A stretch of DNA of 64,000 nucleotides. Source: Mangrovimonas sp. YM274 (lineage in GTDB: Bacteria > Bacteroidota > Bacteroidia > Flavobacteriales > Flavobacteriaceae). This document shows positions 41,655 to 49,598 of this stretch, piece after piece; within the stretch, counting starts at the first letter, position 1; each line of letters opens with the position of its first letter. The DNA lies in assembly GCF_030908385.1 (NCBI RefSeq), contig NZ_CP133091.1, positions 3,157,501-3,221,500 of the forward strand, given 5' to 3'. The notes beneath the pieces were generated by a model. It was not told the origin of the DNA. It made no database searches and saw only the letters and a program-made list of their open reading frames with translations. A program made the position numbers and the translations under genes.

Positions 41655-41687
41655 AACACAGTGTATAATTCATTGCTTCCGATTTTC
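41655..41687 (+). repeat. S47: truncated last cassette site
   Basis: Closing arm GCCACACAAC (exact complement of the C47 opening) then the first 30 bases of a standard site, ending mid-hairpin at CGATTTTC. The right half and any following cassette are lost. This is the right edge of the array in the window. Confidence 0.85.
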
Positions 41688-41917
41688 TAAAAAATCTGTT
41701 TACAATTTTCATAAAAAACAAAAATTGTCTTACAAACAACAATACTCCAATAATAACATCAATAACCGTTATTGGAACTTTAGACACCCAAAAACCCCTT
41801 AAAATAGGCTGTTTTCGACCACAAATGTGGTCAAATCAACTGTTCAAAAAACAAAAAAGAAATTTGTAAGACAATTGTCTTACAATTGTCTTACAAATTG
41901 TATTACAAAATTCATTG
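41688..41917. other. Non-coding junction between array and integrase element
   Basis: No gene seen. AT-rich, unrelated to cassette sites. It holds an imperfect dyad CAATAACCGTTATTG near 41760, a CCACAAATGTGG palindrome near 41820, and the operator-like repeats listed next. Confidence 0.7.
41725..41908. promoter_or_regulatory. Repeated TTGTCTTACAA operator-like sites
   Basis: The 11-mer TTGTCTTACAA occurs at 41725-41735, 41875-41885 and 41886-41896, reversed at 41864-41874, and with one change (TTGTATTACAA) at 41898-41908. The copies at 41864-41885 form a perfect 22-bp palindrome. They lie just past the 3' end of the ribbon-helix-helix gene, whose product is a natural candidate to bind them. 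Alternatively they are recombination accessory sites or iterons. Confidence 0.6.
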
Positions 41918-42445
41918 TTATTTTTTCAATGGAAAAGGCGGAAAATTTGGAACTTTTACAGGCTTTGACAACAGAAATTTTTCAAGCTTTTCGAAATCGA
42001 ATTTTTGCTTATCCCCAGAGCCTTTTATAAAATCATAGGACACAGAAAAAATACTTTCCCTGTCAATGGACAGAAGACTCTTCAATACCTTATCAAATTC
42101 TTTCGAAAGGGCCATTGGCACATGGTCCCCAACCTGTTTTAAGGTCTTTATATGGTCATCAAGGTAATCCGTTTCCTTATTGTATTTCTGTGCTACACGC
42201 TTACTGTACATCCATATTACCAACTGCATAAATTCCTTGGACCTTAAAAACTTCTGGTTCTCCAGTTCCTTGATCCTTTCCCTTTCTCCTTGGCACACCC
42301 TATCCTCCACAACTGAAGTCAATAATTCCCTCAGATATTCGGACAGTCTGACCCCCTTCATTTCTGCACGCTGATTGATTTTATTTTTAAGAGCTCTGGG
42401 TATCCTAAAGGTTACGGATTGATCGTCTGTATCGGATTTTGCCAT
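41918..42445 (-). CDS. Ribbon-helix-helix DNA-binding protein
   Basis: 175 aa. Residues 8-48 (QSVTFRIPRALKNKINQRAEMKGVRLSEYLRELL) are a ribbon-helix-helix domain of the MobC/ParD/CopG kind: a beta strand, then two helices. A coiled-coil linker (55-70) and a unique helical domain follow. Likely represses its operon or assists recombination. Last gene of a minus-strand trio headed by the recombinase (31-bp gap). Base composition is clearly richer in GC than the cassettes. Confidence 0.7.
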   Translation of the reverse strand: MAKSDTDDQSVTFRIPRALKNKINQRAEMKGVRLSEYLRELLTSVVEDRVCQGERERIKELENQKFLRSKEFMQLVIWMYSKRVAQKYNKETDYLDDHIKTLKQVGDHVPMALSKEFDKVLKSLLSIDRESIFSVSYDFIKGSGDKQKFDFEKLEKFLLSKPVKVPNFPPFPLKK

Positions 42446-42476
42446 ATGACTGATAATTTTATTGATATTTATTTTA

Positions 42477-43196
42477 TTACTGCTCTACTGTTGTTTTTCC
42501 TGTCGGGACTCCAAAGATATAATCCAAAAGATAGTCGTCCGCCTCCGCCTCTATCTTGGCCTTTAGCACCTTTATCCGTTCACTTCTGTCCTGCTTGGGG
42601 ACAACGGTCTCCTGCATCGTGGCCATCCCTTTGTTCAGGTTCTCCATGCCCATCAGTTCCATAATCGCGGGTAGCTCCATTTTTTCGTTTGCCACAGGGT
42701 CACTGGATGGGTTTTGCTGTTCAAGGGCCCGAAGTCCAAATCGCCTGTCAACATCCAAACGGTGTTTTTCCAACTGGTCATATTGCATTACGAATGAACC
42801 GAGAACCTCCTCAGAAACATCGGGAACCACACTCTTTACATTGGCCTGGAGCCATTCGGCGGCAAAGGTATATCCCTTTAGCTGCTCCTGATACTTTTCA
42901 AGAATAAATTCAAACGTGGCTGTATCGAATTTCTCCTTCCACTGCAAAAGTTTCAGGATGTTCCCATCAAGGAGCACGCTTTTCTGAAGCACATGGTAAA
43001 GGGCTGGACTGTTGTCCTCCAAAAAATAGTTCTTGCCGTTGCCCTCGATAAGAAGAACCCTTCCCCCATATTGGTCAAAATCGATAGTATCGTTTTTCTT
43101 TTTGGCCTCTTCTATCATGATACTTGGAATGAACACTACCGAGGCCTTCATGATGTTTATTCCAAGTTCATAGTTGATCTCTTCAATGGATGTCAT
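42477..43196 (-). CDS. Unknown protein of the integrase operon
   Basis: 239 aa, no signal peptide or TM. Mixed alpha/beta N-terminal part (KASVVFIPSIMIEEAKKKND, GGRVLLIEGNGKNYFLED) and a helical C-terminal part (ERIKVLKAKIEAEADDYLLDYIFG). No recognised motif. It lies 18 bp after the recombinase gene and 31 bp before the ribbon-helix-helix gene, so it is probably an accessory factor of the same element. Confidence 0.6.
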   Translation of the reverse strand: MTSIEEINYELGINIMKASVVFIPSIMIEEAKKKNDTIDFDQYGGRVLLIEGNGKNYFLEDNSPALYHVLQKSVLLDGNILKLLQWKEKFDTATFEFILEKYQEQLKGYTFAAEWLQANVKSVVPDVSEEVLGSFVMQYDQLEKHRLDVDRRFGLRALEQQNPSSDPVANEKMELPAIMELMGMENLNKGMATMQETVVPKQDRSERIKVLKAKIEAEADDYLLDYIFGVPTGKTTVEQ

Positions 43197-43214
43197 ATCG
43201 CTTTCCTTATTTCT

Positions 43215-44564
43215 TTATAGCATTGCCGAATAGTCCTCTGGAAGCTCTGCATCGATATCCCTAAGGTATTTCTCAAGCGCTGTCATGGAACTGTGGCCTG
43301 TTATCTGCATCAGCTTGCTCTTGGCTGCATGCGGTGAGGAATCTGCCACCAAGGCCCTATAGAGCTTCGTAATGAAGGTATGCCTGAAGCTATAGAGGCC
43401 ATGGTCCTCTCCAAGTCCAAAGGATTCCTTGACCACTTTCTTGAAGCGCTTGGTAAAGTAGTTGCGCTTGTTCTCCAAGCTCGTCTCCCATTCTCCCCCT
43501 ATTCCCTCTGGAGTGAACAGGTAATGCCCCTTATCTTTATTCGATAGGTCGGGAAGGTCACGTAGCAAAAGATCGGGAATGATCTTGGTCTTCATCGGGC
43601 TGTTCTTTGCCTCAAAACTGAGGGTCCTGTGCTTTAGGTCGATATCCCCGACCTTTAGCCTGCACACTTCCAATGGTCTCAGGAAATTGTAGGATATGAA
43701 CTTGATGAACAGGAGCAGTGTTGGGTCTTCCTTTTCCAAGAAGTCGAAGATTTCCTCCTGTTGTCCCTTGGAATAGGTCTTGTTGCGCTTTGGTGTGGAT
43801 TTGAGAACCTTGATCTTGCCCACAAAGTTGAAGGGGACAATATCGTTGTCCTCCAAGGTCTGGAACAGGCTGCTCAGGCTTGCCCTGTAGTTGTTCCTGT
43901 TTCTTGGCGTAGAAGTCTCCAAAAGGCTCGTCAGAAACGTTAGCACCAGTTTCCTGTCCACCTGTTCGATGAATTCCACTTCTGGATGCTCTTTTTGGAA
44001 CCATTCATAGAATACCTTGATATGGCTCTTGTATGACCTGAGGCTGCTTTCCCTTAGCTGTGCCGATTTCAGTGAAAAGTCAAAGTCGAGGGCTTCCTTA
44101 AAGCCCATGCCCTTTTCCTTGGGGTCTTCCTCTATTTCTACTTCTTTTTCTTTGGGGACAACCTCGGTATGTTCAATGGGCTTTTCTTTTGCCACAACTT
44201 CATGCTCTGCTTTCTCTTTTACTTCTCCCTGTTCTGTACCATTATACCTGTCGAGATTGTTCTCATACGGACTGTAGCCCTCTTTGAGAAGTTTTAACAA
44301 ACGTTGTCTATAGACACTGAGTACCGTCATACGTTCCTCTTTTGTCTTGTAGCTGTTGGCGACTCCGTAAATGTTCTTTTTGTAACGCTCAAGCTTTCCC
44401 GTTTCTGGATTGCGATAGGAAAAATAGACGTACCATCTTTTCGAAAGGTCGCCCTTGGCGGTGTGGATTTTGGGGATGGAAAATAATTTTTTGGTAGGCA
44501 AATCGTGTTCTAAAACGTGTTCATTTTCGTGTTCAAATGTAACCAATTCATTCAAATTTGACAT
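43215..44564 (-). CDS. Tyrosine recombinase (phage/ICE-type integrase)
   Basis: 449 aa. An arm-binding-like N-terminal part (RWYVYFSYRNPETGKLERY), an acidic/Lys linker (105-150), a SAM-like core-binding domain (155-255), then the catalytic domain: Arg in FLRPLEVCRL, Lys in the TKIIPD strand, YSFRHTF (Tyr in the usual His position, as in many Bacteroidota integrases), ITGHSS, and nucleophile Tyr in TALEKYLRDID. It lacks the IntI size (about 320-340 aa) and the array-proximal position of an integron integrase. Adjacent tRNA suggests it integrates there. The start ATG directly follows the tRNA terminator. Confidence 0.88.
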   Translation of the reverse strand: MSNLNELVTFEHENEHVLEHDLPTKKLFSIPKIHTAKGDLSKRWYVYFSYRNPETGKLERYKKNIYGVANSYKTKEERMTVLSVYRQRLLKLLKEGYSPYENNLDRYNGTEQGEVKEKAEHEVVAKEKPIEHTEVVPKEKEVEIEEDPKEKGMGFKEALDFDFSLKSAQLRESSLRSYKSHIKVFYEWFQKEHPEVEFIEQVDRKLVLTFLTSLLETSTPRNRNNYRASLSSLFQTLEDNDIVPFNFVGKIKVLKSTPKRNKTYSKGQQEEIFDFLEKEDPTLLLFIKFISYNFLRPLEVCRLKVGDIDLKHRTLSFEAKNSPMKTKIIPDLLLRDLPDLSNKDKGHYLFTPEGIGGEWETSLENKRNYFTKRFKKVVKESFGLGEDHGLYSFRHTFITKLYRALVADSSPHAAKSKLMQITGHSSMTALEKYLRDIDAELPEDYSAML

Positions 44565-44597
44565 AAAAAAAGCAGTTTAGAGTGAACTAAACTGCTT
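44564..44597 (-). terminator. Terminator of the initiator tRNA gene
   Basis: Stem AGCAGTTTAG/CTAAACTGCT (44571-44596) with a 6-nt loop, followed on the minus strand by a run of T that ends at the recombinase ATG. It would limit read-through from the tRNA into the recombinase operon. Confidence 0.8.
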
Positions 44598-44618
44598 ATC
44601 TGGATGATTTCCAATTAG

Positions 44619-44691
<73 letters not shown>

Positions 44692-44702
44692 ATATCGTGC
44701 TG

Positions 44703-44732
44703 CAAATATAAGACCTTTTTTGAGAATACAAA
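44703..44732 (-). promoter_or_regulatory. Bacteroidota-type promoter of the tRNA gene
   Basis: On the minus strand TATATTTG (44703-44710) matches the TAnnTTTG -7 box; TTTG at 44729-44732 serves as -33, 18 bp away. The tRNA starts 12 bp downstream of the -7 box. Confidence 0.7.
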
Positions 44733-44740
44733 GCATTATT

Positions 44741-44775
44741 AAAAAATAACTCCCAACAATTTCTTGCCGGGAGCT
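44741..44775 (-). terminator. Terminator after the LRR gene
   Basis: Minus strand CTCCCGGCAA, short loop, TTGTTGGGAG with internal mismatch, then TTATTTTTTA. It begins 23 bp after the stop of the LRR gene. Confidence 0.75.
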
Positions 44776-44797
44776 ACACAATTATTATGGGCTTATT

Positions 44798-45703
44798 TTA
44801 ATCTTCTGAGTCCAAGGTTACTATCACTCCTCGACCCTCCGTATTTTGCACATCAAAATTTTTCATATTTGGAAAGTTTTTTTCCAAAGCTGCCAAATCT
44901 CCCTTAAAAGCGTTGTTTCCTAAAAGCAAAACTTTCAAGTTTACCAAGCTTGCCAACTCATTTGGTAAATCTCCATAGAAAGCATTATTGGCCAATACCA
45001 ATTCTTCCAAACCTGTTAACTTACCAATAGATTTGGGTACAATTCCCAACATTTTATTATCAAATACACTCAATACCTTAAGAGATGTCATACCTGATAT
45101 TTCAGAAGGCAACTTCCCTGTAATTTTATTACTGCTGATTAAAAGTTCTTTAAGCTTGGTCAACTTTCCAATTGATTTTGGAATAGTCCCTTCAATCTCG
45201 TTATTGTACAGTTCCAAATATTCCAAACTGGCCAAATTCCCAACTTGGCGCGGAATCTCACCTTCAATTCTATTCATAAACAACTGCAACGACACCAAAG
45301 CCTTTAAATTAACAAGAGAATTTGGTAATATACCGTTTAACTCATTAAAGGCCATATTAAGAGCCGTTAAGTTTGTTAAATTCCCTATTGACGACGGAAT
45401 CTTTCCTGTAAGATGATTTCTAAAAAAGCTAATTTTTCTTAAGTGAACCAAATCTCCAATAGCTTCTGGCAATGATCCTGTAAGATTATTGGAATCCAAA
45501 TTGAGTTCTACAACCTTATCATCTTCTATAATCACACCACACCAAGTATACACCGGTGCATTGAGATTCCATTTTTTAAACCAATTTTCTCCTTGAGTAG
45601 CTGAGTTTATGGCAATAAGTGCCGATTTTTCTTTCGATGAAATTGCCCCAAAAGACAAAACACTAATTAAACAAAACAAAAAGGATAGTCGAAGTGCTTT
45701 CAT
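44798..45703 (-). CDS. Secreted leucine-rich-repeat protein
   Basis: 301 aa. Signal peptide (ends SFGAIS), an LRR N-terminal cap (NWFKKWNLNAPVYTWCGVII), then about nine plant-type 23-24-residue repeats (NxLTGxIPxxIGNLxxLxxL), for example HLTGKIPSSIGNLTNL and NRIEGEIPRQVGNLASL. No sortase or T9SS C-terminal domain. Probably a surface or periplasmic binding protein; ligand unknown. Paired GAAATGCA repeats lie about 60-85 bp upstream. Confidence 0.85.
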   Translation of the reverse strand: MKALRLSFLFCLISVLSFGAISSKEKSALIAINSATQGENWFKKWNLNAPVYTWCGVIIEDDKVVELNLDSNNLTGSLPEAIGDLVHLRKISFFRNHLTGKIPSSIGNLTNLTALNMAFNELNGILPNSLVNLKALVSLQLFMNRIEGEIPRQVGNLASLEYLELYNNEIEGTIPKSIGKLTKLKELLISSNKITGKLPSEISGMTSLKVLSVFDNKMLGIVPKSIGKLTGLEELVLANNAFYGDLPNELASLVNLKVLLLGNNAFKGDLAALEKNFPNMKNFDVQNTEGRGVIVTLDSED

Positions 45704-46092
45704 AATGGTAGATTTAATGCAAGAAATCGTTTACATTAACGAATATAACCTTAATTCGTTGAAATGCAAACTTTTTTCGATGAAATGCACGTTACGATTA
45801 AAAGAACTACACCTCAATTCACTACAAATCAAGGTAATTACCTTTTATTCTCGTTTCACAACTTACTTACTTGAAGGTAAATTACGTCATTTTTTGCAAC
45901 CTTGACTTCCAAAGAGATAGGGTTACAACACACCTCGCAATCTTCAATGTAATTTTGATTTGCGACGGACTTGTCTACGACAACAGATATTTGCTGCCAG
46001 CAATATGGGCATTGAATGAAACATGTTTCCATACTGTAAGTTACAGATTTAGAAACTATTCTGTTATGTATTATGTTTTAAGGAGCTAAGGC
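45704..46092. other. 389-bp intergenic region between LRR and ABC-F genes
   Basis: No convincing gene; small frames here lack family features. It holds the paired GAAATGCA motif (next entry) and presumably the LRR promoter. The remainder shows nothing I can name. Confidence 0.6.
45761..45789. promoter_or_regulatory. Paired GAAATGCA direct repeat, 21-bp period
   Basis: GAAATGCA at 45761-45768 and 45782-45789, separated by 13 bp beginning AACTTT and ending GAT. The same arrangement occurs before gldK (54378-54406). Two direct repeats two helical turns apart suit a response-regulator such as LytTR type. Confidence 0.5.
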
Positions 46093-48000
46093 CTAATTAA
46101 AACTATCTAGCTCCTCCTGAATTGTTTCCCAATCCAACATTAGATTGTCCAATTCATCTTTTTTGGATTGGTATTTATCAAAGAAGCCTGGATCAGCTAC
46201 CAATGCATCATAATTTATGGCAAGTTCGGCATCAATTGCCTTAATTTCCTTTTCCAATTGACTAATCTTAGCTTCAGTATTACTCAACTTATTAGCTAAG
46301 GATTTCATCTTCTTTTGATCTTGATAAGACTGTTTATTGGTTTCCTTGGGCTGATTTTTTATTACATCACGCTTTTCAACCTCCCGCAAATTCTCAACGT
46401 TACGCTGTTCCAAATAAAAATCAATATCACCAAGATATTCCTTAATCCGTTGATCTTTGAACTCGTAAACTTTGTTGGTAAGCCCTTGAAGAAAATCACG
46501 GTCGTGAGATACTAAAATCAACGTCCCTTGGAAGTTTTTCAATGCTTCTTTTAAAACGTTCTTGGACTTAATATCCAAGTGATTGGTAGGCTCATCCATC
46601 ACCAACACATTTAATGGCTGCAGTAACAATTTTGCCAAGGCCAATCGGTTTCGTTCTCCTCCGGACAGTACCCTAACATATTTATCCACCTCTTCTCCAC
46701 GAAACAAGAAAGATCCTAAAATATCCCTTACCTTACTTCTATTGGTTTCGTTGGCCGCATCAATCATGGTATCCAAAACGGTTTTATTTCCGTCCAAATA
46801 TTCGGCCTGATTTTGCGCGAAATACCCAATTTGTACATTATGCCCCAACTTTAAGTGGCCTTGATGTTTAATTTCTCCAACGATAATTTTAGCCAAAGTA
46901 GATTTACCTTGACCATTCTGGCCAACAAAGGCAATTTTAGAGTCTCTTTCTACACTTAAATCTATGCCATTTAAAACCTGTAAGTCTCCATAATTCTTAG
47001 TAATATTTTCGGCTTCAACCACCACTTTACCGGGTGTAATCGACACTGGAAAATTTAGGGTCATAACACTGTTATCGTCTTCATCGACTTCTATCCTTTC
47101 TATCTTATCCAATTTCTTGATTAAAGACTGCGCCATAGAAGCTTTGGATGCCTTTGCCCTAAACTTTTCAATAAGCTTTTCTGTTTGTTGAATTTGCTTC
47201 TCCTGATTTTTTTGAGATGCCAGCTGCTGTTCCTTGATATCCTTTCTAAGCACTAAAAACTTTGAATAGGGTTTGTTGTAATCGTAAATTCGACCTAAGG
47301 AGATTTCAATTGTACGATTGGTTACATTATCCAAGAACATTTTGTCGTGGGACACTATCACCACGGCCCCTGAATACCCTTTCAAAAATCCTTCCAGCCA
47401 AATAATGGATTCAATATCCAAGTGGTTGGTAGGCTCATCCAGCAATAAAATATCATTATTTTGAAGTAGCAACTTGGCCAATTCAATACGCATACGCCAT
47501 CCTCCGGAGAACGTATCGGTAAGTTTATTGAAGTCCTCTCTTTTAAACCCAAGCCCCTGTAGAATTTTTTCAGTCTCTCCTTGGTAGTTGTAACCTCCTA
47601 AGATTTCATATTGATGCTGAATTTCATTTAGGTCGACCATTAACTGATGGTAGCTTTCACTTTCATAATCGGTCCTTTCGGCCATTTCCAGGTTGATTTC
47701 CTCCAGCTTGCGCTCCAAAGCCTTAATCTCCTGAAAGGCTTCATAGGATTCTTCCAAAACGGTTCTTCCCTGAATGAAATCAATGTCCTGTCTTAAAAAA
47801 CCAATACTCAAATTTTTATCGGAAGCTATTTGCCCCGAATCAGGTTCCATATCTCCGGACAAAATCTTGAGCATTGTGGATTTACCTGCACCATTTTTAC
47901 CAATTAAACCAACCCTATCTCCGGGGTTTAATTTAAAAGTAATTTCTTCAAACAAATATTCGCCTTGGAATGAAATAGAAAGGTTATGGATATTGAGCAT
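46093..48000 (-). CDS. ABC-F family ATPase
   Basis: 635 aa. Two ABC domains in one chain without TM: Walker A GLIGKNGAGKST (about 33-44) and VGQNGQGKST (about 345), signatures FSGGWRMRIELA and LSGGERNRLALA, Walker B LLLDEPTNHLD and LVMDEPTNHLD, the ABC-F linker between them, and a C-terminal coiled coil (560-635), as in Uup/YheS-like proteins. ABC-F proteins act on the ribosome E site to relieve stalling. Divergent from the DUF983 gene. Confidence 0.9.
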   Translation of the reverse strand: MLNIHNLSISFQGEYLFEEITFKLNPGDRVGLIGKNGAGKSTMLKILSGDMEPDSGQIASDKNLSIGFLRQDIDFIQGRTVLEESYEAFQEIKALERKLEEINLEMAERTDYESESYHQLMVDLNEIQHQYEILGGYNYQGETEKILQGLGFKREDFNKLTDTFSGGWRMRIELAKLLLQNNDILLLDEPTNHLDIESIIWLEGFLKGYSGAVVIVSHDKMFLDNVTNRTIEISLGRIYDYNKPYSKFLVLRKDIKEQQLASQKNQEKQIQQTEKLIEKFRAKASKASMAQSLIKKLDKIERIEVDEDDNSVMTLNFPVSITPGKVVVEAENITKNYGDLQVLNGIDLSVERDSKIAFVGQNGQGKSTLAKIIVGEIKHQGHLKLGHNVQIGYFAQNQAEYLDGNKTVLDTMIDAANETNRSKVRDILGSFLFRGEEVDKYVRVLSGGERNRLALAKLLLQPLNVLVMDEPTNHLDIKSKNVLKEALKNFQGTLILVSHDRDFLQGLTNKVYEFKDQRIKEYLGDIDFYLEQRNVENLREVEKRDVIKNQPKETNKQSYQDQKKMKSLANKLSNTEAKISQLEKEIKAIDAELAINYDALVADPGFFDKYQSKKDELDNLMLDWETIQEELDSFN

Positions 48001-48083
48001 TTAGTGACTTTTGTTACAATTAATGTTTCTATAAAACGTAACTTTACAGTTCAATAGAAAACGCAAAAATACACTATAAATCC

Positions 48084-48476
48084 ATGATAAAAAAAGGGAC
48101 CAAATTGTATAGTATATTTACTGGTTCTTGTCCGAAGTGCCAAGAAGAATCTATGTACGTGAACAAAAATCCGTACATTATCACTGATACCTTAAAAATT
48201 AATGATCATTGCTCCCATTGTGGTACTAAATACCGCTTGGAACCATCATTTTTCTATGGATCCATGTATGTAAGTTATGCCGTTGGAATTGCTTTTGCTG
48301 TTGCAGCCTTTGTAATAAGTTATCTTATTTTAGGAAGCTCCTTAAAAACATCGTTTATCGCAATTGTAGGTACTATGATAGCTTTTTACCCGGTCATTAT
48401 GCGTTTATCCAGAAACATTTGGATTAATATTTTTATGCATTACGATAAAGAGTGGGCTAAAAAGAAAACCGCTTAA
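48084..48476 (+). CDS. DUF983 family protein
   Basis: 130 aa. Two zinc-binding-like CxxC pairs near the N-terminus (CPKCQEE and CSHCGTKY), two TM helices (56-77 and 86-104), typical DUF983 length and order. Inner membrane; no established role, sometimes near cytochrome oxidase genes. Its 3' end overlaps the FAD oxidoreductase tail-to-tail by 20 bp. Confidence 0.85.
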   Translation: MIKKGTKLYSIFTGSCPKCQEESMYVNKNPYIITDTLKINDHCSHCGTKYRLEPSFFYGSMYVSYAVGIAFAVAAFVISYLILGSSLKTSFIAIVGTMIAFYPVIMRLSRNIWINIFMHYDKEWAKKKTA

Positions 48477-49500
48477 TATCAATCTCAGGATTTAATGGAG
48501 TAGTGTGCTCAATACATTCAAACAACTGTTCTGCAACATAAGGAGCTATCATCACACCTCTCGTCCCCAAACCATTTAATATATACATATTTGCGTGTTC
48601 AGGATGTGTTCCTACCAAGGGACGTCTATCCTTTACTGTTGGCCGTATGCCCGCTTCTTGACCTATTACCGTAAAATCACAGTTGATAAGTTCCTTTACT
48701 TTTCCTACCAACTCTTCACGGCCCTCTAGGCTAGGCTTATTGCTTTTATCCTTCCAATTATAGGTCGCTCCAACTATGTACACATCATCTCCCAGTGGTA
48801 AAATAAAGACCGCGCCCTTCAATATAGTCTTTAGATTTAGTTTTGGAGCTTTAATAGTAATGGTTTCACCTTTGGTTCCATTCAAAGGCAAATAGTTAAA
48901 ATAAGGATTGGATTTCACGCCAAATCCTTCGCAGAACACAACCCTTTTGGCTGTATATTCTAGGTATTGAATAGAATTTGCCTCTATTCTAATTGCATCA
49001 TGATTAAAAGCTTCGGAAACAAGACGACCTTCCTTCGCCAAATAGGACCTGTAACCATCTATAAGCACAGTAGTATCTACTCTACCAGTATGCAATACCT
49101 CTCCAAACCCGAAGGGCGCTTTAATTTCTTCATTAGAATTTTTAACCAAAGTAGTGGATAAAAAAGGTTCCAATGTAAGCTTATCTGAAGCAGAAAACCA
49201 TAGATTTTGTTCTTCTACAGAAGTAAACCGCCTGTAAACAGGAATAGGAAAATCAACTTGCTCCTGTAACAGCTTCCCAATAACTTCGTATTTTGGAATA
49301 GCTAAATCCAGTTGTTCTTTGGCCATCCAAACCTCTGTAAAGCGCTTTAAAATAACGGGATTATAAACTCCTGCCGCAACTTTAGAAGACTGTTGAGACT
49401 CATTATCAAACACTACAAAGGTTTTATTGTGAGCACGTAATTGTTCGCAAAAAGCAATACCGGCCAAACCACAGCCTACTATTAAATAATCTACATTCAT
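48457..49500 (-). CDS. FAD-dependent oxidoreductase (DAO family)
   Basis: 347 aa from ATG 49500 (MNVDYLIVGCGLAGIAFCEQL), where the FAD-binding GxGxxG motif begins at residue 9; an upstream ATG would add 26 hydrophobic residues without family support. DAO features: VAAGVYNPVILKRF, TKGETITIKAP, and the C-terminal dinucleotide-fold segment GLGTRGVMIAPYVAEQL. Substrate is probably an amine or amino acid; the MnmC C-terminal and glycine oxidase are distant relatives. Convergent with DUF983. Confidence 0.83.
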   Translation of the reverse strand: MNVDYLIVGCGLAGIAFCEQLRAHNKTFVVFDNESQQSSKVAAGVYNPVILKRFTEVWMAKEQLDLAIPKYEVIGKLLQEQVDFPIPVYRRFTSVEEQNLWFSASDKLTLEPFLSTTLVKNSNEEIKAPFGFGEVLHTGRVDTTVLIDGYRSYLAKEGRLVSEAFNHDAIRIEANSIQYLEYTAKRVVFCEGFGVKSNPYFNYLPLNGTKGETITIKAPKLNLKTILKGAVFILPLGDDVYIVGATYNWKDKSNKPSLEGREELVGKVKELINCDFTVIGQEAGIRPTVKDRRPLVGTHPEHANMYILNGLGTRGVMIAPYVAEQLFECIEHTTPLNPEIDIKRFSF

Positions 49501-49547
49501 ACCTACAAAATTAATAAGCTTAAAGTTATAATGGCCCATAAAAAAGA

Positions 49548-49574
49548 AAAAGCCCACTTTAAAAAGTGGGCTTT
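49548..49574. terminator. Bidirectional terminator after gldN
   Basis: AAAGCCCACTTT, 2-nt loop, AAAGTGGGCTTT with A and T runs on the two sides. It lies 25 bp past the gldN stop and closes the gld operon; it also follows nothing on the plus strand. Confidence 0.85.
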
Positions 49575-49598
49575 TCATTTATTGGATAGTGATTTACC

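Noticed and set aside
738-41687. The repeats as a CRISPR array
   Set aside because: Repeat units are 120+ bp, spacing is hundreds of bases to kilobases, the intervals hold genes, and no cas genes are present.
738-41687. The sites as MITEs or transposon ends
   Set aside because: There are no target duplications around the sites, and the matching arms flank the genes rather than the repeats.
42419-42907. Plus-strand frames opposite the integrase-operon genes
   Set aside because: Low-complexity antisense frames caused by the higher GC content of the real minus-strand genes.
43215-44564. The tyrosine recombinase as the integron integrase IntI
   Set aside because: Too long, has an arm-binding-type N-terminus, lies at the distal end of the array next to a tRNA, and no attI-like site is near it.
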